Shown here: in pieces, positions 6,260-9,037 of the stretch
Numbering within the stretch: the first letter of the stretch is position 1
Layout: every line of letters starts with the position of its first letter
Assembly: GCA_039808365.1 (NCBI GenBank)
Contig: JBDHSX010000153.1
Coordinates: 1 to 9,037, forward strand
From: 62-47 sp039808365
GTDB taxonomy: Bacteria > Pseudomonadota > Alphaproteobacteria > Rhizobiales > Xanthobacteraceae
Direction of reading: 5' to 3'
DNA: 9,037 nucleotides
Position numbers and translations under genes: made by a program
The notes under the pieces: generated by a model
Told to the model about the DNA's origin: nothing
Seen by the model: only the letters and a program-made list of their open reading frames with translations
Database searches by the model: none

Positions 6260-7283
6260 CGATGAGACCGATCGCCGCGAAAGTGTGCCGCCAGATTTTC
6301 AGGACTAAGTCGTCGCGGCCTGAGTCTTCGAGAAAACGGATCGAGGGATTGGCGTTGATCTCGATCACCGCCTGGGCGGCCTCGTCGCCGCCGATCTCGG
6401 TGAAGAGATCGACCGCCGCCGCGCGCAGCCCCAGCGCTTGCGCGGCCTGCCGGGCCATCGCCACGGCGGCGGCGTGGCGGCGTGGCCGCGCGAACGCCAT
6501 CGCGCCGCCGGCGCTGCGGTTCATTCGTCCCGGCAACGGATCGCGTTGCCCGGCCGGGATGATCTCGTCGGCGCGATCGAACGCGCCGCCGCTCGGCGAC
6601 AGGCCATGCGCCCGCAACGCGCGATCATGGGCATCGCGCAACGCGCGCCGGGTGCGCACGCCGTCGCCGATCAGCGCCGGCGGAAACTTGCGGACCGTGA
6701 ACACCTCCTCGCCGTCGAGCAGGAAAATCCGGTACTCGTCGCCGTTCACGATCGGTTGAAGCAGGATCGAATCGTGGAATTGCGCGACGCGCGCGATATA
6801 GCCTTCGAGCGCGTCGCCGCCGTCGAGCGGCTCGGCGAAATCGCCGCGCGAGCCGTTGAGCGGCTTGGCGAAGGCGCGGTGGCCGAGGCTTGCGAAATAG
6901 GCCATGGCGTCGTCGCGTTCGTGGCCGGGCGGGCGATGCGCCCGATGGCGCTCGTGCAGGAAGAAATAGCGGCCGGACAGCGTGGCGACCCCCGCCTTTT
7001 CGAGGATGCGCTGGGTAAAATACTTGTCGTTGGCCAGCGTCGCGGCGGTTGAGTCGTTCTGCGGATAGGCCGAGCAGCGGCCGCCGCCGAACCAGCGGCT
7101 TGCGGCGGCCGAGGCCACCCTGAACAGCAATCCGCTGTCGCCGTCGAGCGGCTCGAACCGCAGCTTGAGGCGGGCGCAGGCGAATTCGGCGTGAACGGCG
7201 TGGTCGGGATAAAAAGCCGGCTTGGCGCGCCGGAAATCCTGAAGGCGAAAATCCTGACGGCCAGAATCCTGAAGGCTTGGCAT
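6252..7283 (-). CDS. ATP-grasp ligase, cyanophycin-synthetase-like
   Basis: A 343-residue ATP-grasp enzyme that should activate a carboxylate as acyl phosphate and join it to an amine. It resembles the ATP-grasp half of cyanophycin synthetase. Visible elements are NDKYFTQRILEKAGV (85-99), the nucleotide-binding KPLNGSRG (140-147), QPIVNGDEYRIFLLDG (176-191), FPPALIGDGVRT (200-211; compare CphA PAxVxGDGxxT), NRSAGG (255-260; compare NLSTGG), and the metal-ligand set D292, E308 and N310 within EINANPSIRF. CphA's N-terminal domain and fused Mur ligase are missing; a Mur ligase is instead encoded by the next gene, overlapping by 8 nt. The ATG at 7283 has no good Shine-Dalgarno, and the first 19 residues are a pentapeptide repeat of doubtful conservation, so the true start is not certain. 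It is divergent from the glutamate-synthase-like gene. Aspartate, arginine or glutamate substrates are possible but not shown. Confidence 0.85.
   Translation of the reverse strand: MPSLQDSGRQDFRLQDFRRAKPAFYPDHAVHAEFACARLKLRFEPLDGDSGLLFRVASAAASRWFGGGRCSAYPQNDSTAATLANDKYFTQRILEKAGVATLSGRYFFLHERHRAHRPPGHERDDAMAYFASLGHRAFAKPLNGSRGDFAEPLDGGDALEGYIARVAQFHDSILLQPIVNGDEYRIFLLDGEEVFTVRKFPPALIGDGVRTRRALRDAHDRALRAHGLSPSGGAFDRADEIIPAGQRDPLPGRMNRSAGGAMAFARPRRHAAAVAMARQAAQALGLRAAAVDLFTEIGGDEAAQAVIEINANPSIRFLEDSGRDDLVLKIWRHTFAAIGLIDV
7234..7276. repeat. Three 15-nt-period repeats at the 5' end of the ATP-grasp gene
   Basis: AAATCCTGAAGGC (7234-7246), AAATCCTGACGGC (7249-7261) and GAATCCTGAAGGC (7264-7276) recur at a strict 15-nt period with one-base differences. 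On the minus strand they encode three pentapeptides, LQDSG, RQDFR and LQDFR (residues 4-18). Confidence 0.8.
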
Positions 7284-7415
7284 GAAGCAGCGGCGATAAA
7301 AGCGAGAGGGTGCGCGCCGGACGGTTTTGCCGGCGCGCCAACCTATCGCGTTTTCGGGTGAAGTGGAATCGGGTTCGTGCCAAGAAAGACGGGTCGATCA
7401 CCGGAGACGCCGTCG
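7284..7415. other. Divergent intergenic region
   Basis: This 132-nt gap separates the divergent ATP-grasp and glutamate-synthase-like genes and must hold promoters for both. I see no convincing -35/-10 pair. It contains the hairpin at 7312-7338. The stretch at about 7346-7387 resembles, from memory, a degraded copy of a dispersed upstream sequence common in Bradyrhizobium-type genomes (core GAAGTGGA...CGGTTCG); that match is uncertain. Confidence 0.45.
7312..7338. repeat. GC-rich inverted repeat in the divergent gap
   Basis: GCGCGCCGG (7312-7320) and CCGGCGCGC (7330-7338) form a perfect 9-bp stem around a 9-nt loop containing TTTT. It could be a regulatory hairpin or a protein-binding palindrome; no U-tract follows on either strand to make it a clear terminator. 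Confidence 0.5.
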
Positions 7416-9037
7416 ATGCAGGCCCTGATGATTCCGTTCATGCCGCGTTTTGTCGTATTGACGATCTGCTGCATCGTCACGGTCTTGCTGATCGGCCTCG
7501 CGCTGGCCGATCCGGCCCTGACCGACGTCGTCCTTCTTCCGATCCTGATCTCCGGCGCGCTCGCCCTGCTCGGCTTTCACGACCTGGCGCAGAAGGATCA
7601 CGCGATCCTGCGCAACTATCCGATCGTGGCGCATTTGCGGTTCCTGCTTGAGGAGATGCGGCCGGAGATGCGGCAGTATTTCTTCGAGAGCGAAAAGGAC
7701 GGCACGCCGTTCAGCCGCGACACTCGCGCGGTGGTGTATCAGCGCGCCAAGATGGTGCTGGACAAGCGGCCGTTCGGAACCCAGCGGGACGTCTACGCCG
7801 ACGGCTACGAATGGATGCAGCACTCGATCGCGCCGAAGCCGCGCGCCACCGGGAAATTCCGCATCACCATCGGCGGCCCGGACTGCGCCAAACCCTATTC
7901 GGCGTCGATCTTCAACATCTCGGCCATGAGTTTCGGCGCGCTCAGCCCCAACGCGATCCGCGCACTGAACGCCGGCGCGAAAAAGGGCGGCTTCGCCCAC
8001 GATACCGGCGAGGGCGGCGTCAGCCCCTATCATCGGGAAAACGGCGGCGATCTGATCTGGGAGATCGGCTCGGGCTATTTCGGCTGCCGCACCCGCGACG
8101 GCCGGTTCGATCCGGAGGCTTTCGCGCGCACCGCCACGCTCGACCAGATCAAGATGGTGGAACTGAAAATCAGCCAGGGCGCCAAGCCGGGGCACGGCGG
8201 CGTATTGCCCGCCGCGAAGGTCTCCGAGGAGATTTCGCGGATTCGCGGCGTGGCGATGGGCGAGGACTGCATCTCGCCCGCCGCCCATTCCGCATTTTCC
8301 ACGCCGCTGGAGATGATGGCGTTCATCGGCGAGATGCGCCGGCTGTCCGGCGGCAAGCCGGCCGGCTTCAAGCTGTGCGTCGGCCATCGCTGGGAGTTTC
8401 TGGCGATCTGCAAGGCGATGATGCAAAGCGGCATCTATCCGGACTTCATCGTGGTCGACGGCAAGGAGGGCGGCACCGGCGCCGCGCCGCTGGAATTCAT
8501 GGACCACCTCGGCATGCCGATGCGCGAGGGGGTCAATTTCGTCCACAACGCGCTGGTCGGGATGAATATCCGCGACCGCATCAAGATCGGCGCGTCCGGC
8601 AAGATCGCCACCGCCTTCGATATCGCCCGCGCCATGGCGCTCGGCGCCGACTGGTGCAATTCGGCGCGCGGCTTCATGTTCGCGCTCGGCTGCATCCAGT
8701 CCCTGAGCTGTCACACCGACCGCTGCCCGACCGGTGTCGCGACCCAGGACCCGACCCGCAACCGCGCGCTGGTGGTGCCGCTCAAGCTGGAGCGGGTCTG
8801 CAACTATCACGCCGCGACGTTGCACGCGCTGTCGGAACTGGTCGCCGCCGCCGGGCTGACGCATCCGTGCGAGATCCGTCCGGTGCATCTGTCGCATCGC
8901 TTGAACAGCACCCAGGTCACCTCGTTCGCGCGGCTCTATCCGCACCTGCGGCCGGGCGAACTGCTGGAAGGCACCGACAATCCCCGCTTCGCCGAGGCAT
9001 GGGCGATGGCCCGCGCGGATTCGTTCTCGCCGGCGGG
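7416..9037 (+). CDS. Membrane-anchored FMN-binding glutamate synthase family protein (3' end outside window)
   Basis: 540 codons are visible without a stop. The family is about this long, so only a short C-terminus should be missing. Residues 12-31 and 34-54 are two hydrophobic segments that would anchor it in the inner membrane. They are followed by the family's linker (HDLAQKDHAILRNYP at 55-69, RPEMRQYF near 82-89). The rest is the (beta/alpha)8 FMN domain of glutamate synthase: SFGALS (172-177), SQGAKPGHGG (253-262), DGKEGGTG (348-355), and a [3Fe-4S] motif C-x5-C-x4-C at Cys426, Cys432 and Cys437, followed by PTGVATQDP. The glutaminase domain and the C-terminal GltB beta-helix are absent, so it cannot use glutamine like GltB by itself; its electron donor and substrate are unknown. 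The ATG at 7416 has GGAG (7403-7406) 9 nt upstream. An in-frame ATG at 7428 is a weaker alternative. Confidence 0.93.
   Translation, partial: MQALMIPFMPRFVVLTICCIVTVLLIGLALADPALTDVVLLPILISGALALLGFHDLAQKDHAILRNYPIVAHLRFLLEEMRPEMRQYFFESEKDGTPFSRDTRAVVYQRAKMVLDKRPFGTQRDVYADGYEWMQHSIAPKPRATGKFRITIGGPDCAKPYSASIFNISAMSFGALSPNAIRALNAGAKKGGFAHDTGEGGVSPYHRENGGDLIWEIGSGYFGCRTRDGRFDPEAFARTATLDQIKMVELKISQGAKPGHGGVLPAAKVSEEISRIRGVAMGEDCISPAAHSAFSTPLEMMAFIGEMRRLSGGKPAGFKLCVGHRWEFLAICKAMMQSGIYPDFIVVDGKEGGTGAAPLEFMDHLGMPMREGVNFVHNALVGMNIRDRIKIGASGKIATAFDIARAMALGADWCNSARGFMFALGCIQSLSCHTDRCPTGVATQDPTRNRALVVPLKLERVCNYHAATLHALSELVAAAGLTHPCEIRPVHLSHRLNSTQVTSFARLYPHLRPGELLEGTDNPRFAEAWAMARADSFSPA

Noticed and set aside
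4763..6265. Plus-strand open frame of 500 codons opposite the FolC-like gene
   Set aside because: No domain is recognisable, whereas the minus strand carries all Mur-ligase motifs in order.
7398..8945. Minus-strand open frame of 515 codons opposite the glutamate-synthase-like gene
   Set aside because: The product is compositionally biased, while the plus strand shows intact FMN and iron-sulfur motifs over the full length.
1..9037. CRISPR arrays, tRNA or rRNA genes, insertion sequences, phage or defence genes
   Set aside because: I saw no direct repeat/spacer arrays, no tRNA-like cloverleaf with a CCA region, and no transposase, integrase or nuclease motifs on either strand.

Overview
The window looks like chromosomal DNA from a high-GC alphaproteobacterium, most likely the Bradyrhizobium/Rhodopseudomonas group (Nitrobacteraceae). 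The signs are very GC-rich third codon positions that create long antisense open frames, the gene families present, and a palindromic intergenic repeat of a kind I remember from those genomes. The genus is inference; I could not search a database.

Layout. (1) Positions 1-1301, minus strand: a 12-TM-type MFS transporter whose C-terminus sits at the window edge. (2) Positions 1300-1355: a perfect 19-bp inverted repeat that touches the start codons on both sides and probably is the operator for the divergent tetR-family gene at 1355-1984. (3) Positions 1985-2183: a convergent intergenic gap holding an 85-nt REP-like palindrome. (4) Positions 2184-7283: six minus-strand genes. In transcription order they are a cyanophycin-synthetase-like ATP-grasp ligase, a FolC-like Mur ligase overlapping it by 8 nt, an NADP-dependent MDR-family oxidoreductase, a zeta-class GST / maleylacetoacetate isomerase, a DUF488 protein and a stand-alone PAS-domain protein. 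(5) Positions 7284-7415: a divergent intergenic region with a GC-rich hairpin. (6) Positions 7416 to the end, plus strand: a membrane-anchored, FMN/[3Fe-4S] glutamate-synthase-like protein lacking the glutaminase domain and running off the window.

How the genes may work together. The transporter and TetR regulator form a typical self-contained efflux/uptake module in which the repressor controls both divergent promoters. The most unusual part is the ATP-grasp + Mur-ligase pair at 4928-7283. Both enzyme folds are fused in cyanophycin synthetase (CphA), but here they are separate, overlapping genes. The Mur-ligase half carries FolC-type rather than CphA-type motifs, with altered FolC signatures. 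This suggests a two-enzyme ATP-dependent peptide or amide ligation system of unknown product. The oxidoreductase, GST and DUF488 genes look like general small-molecule or redox metabolism and may be a separate transcription unit.
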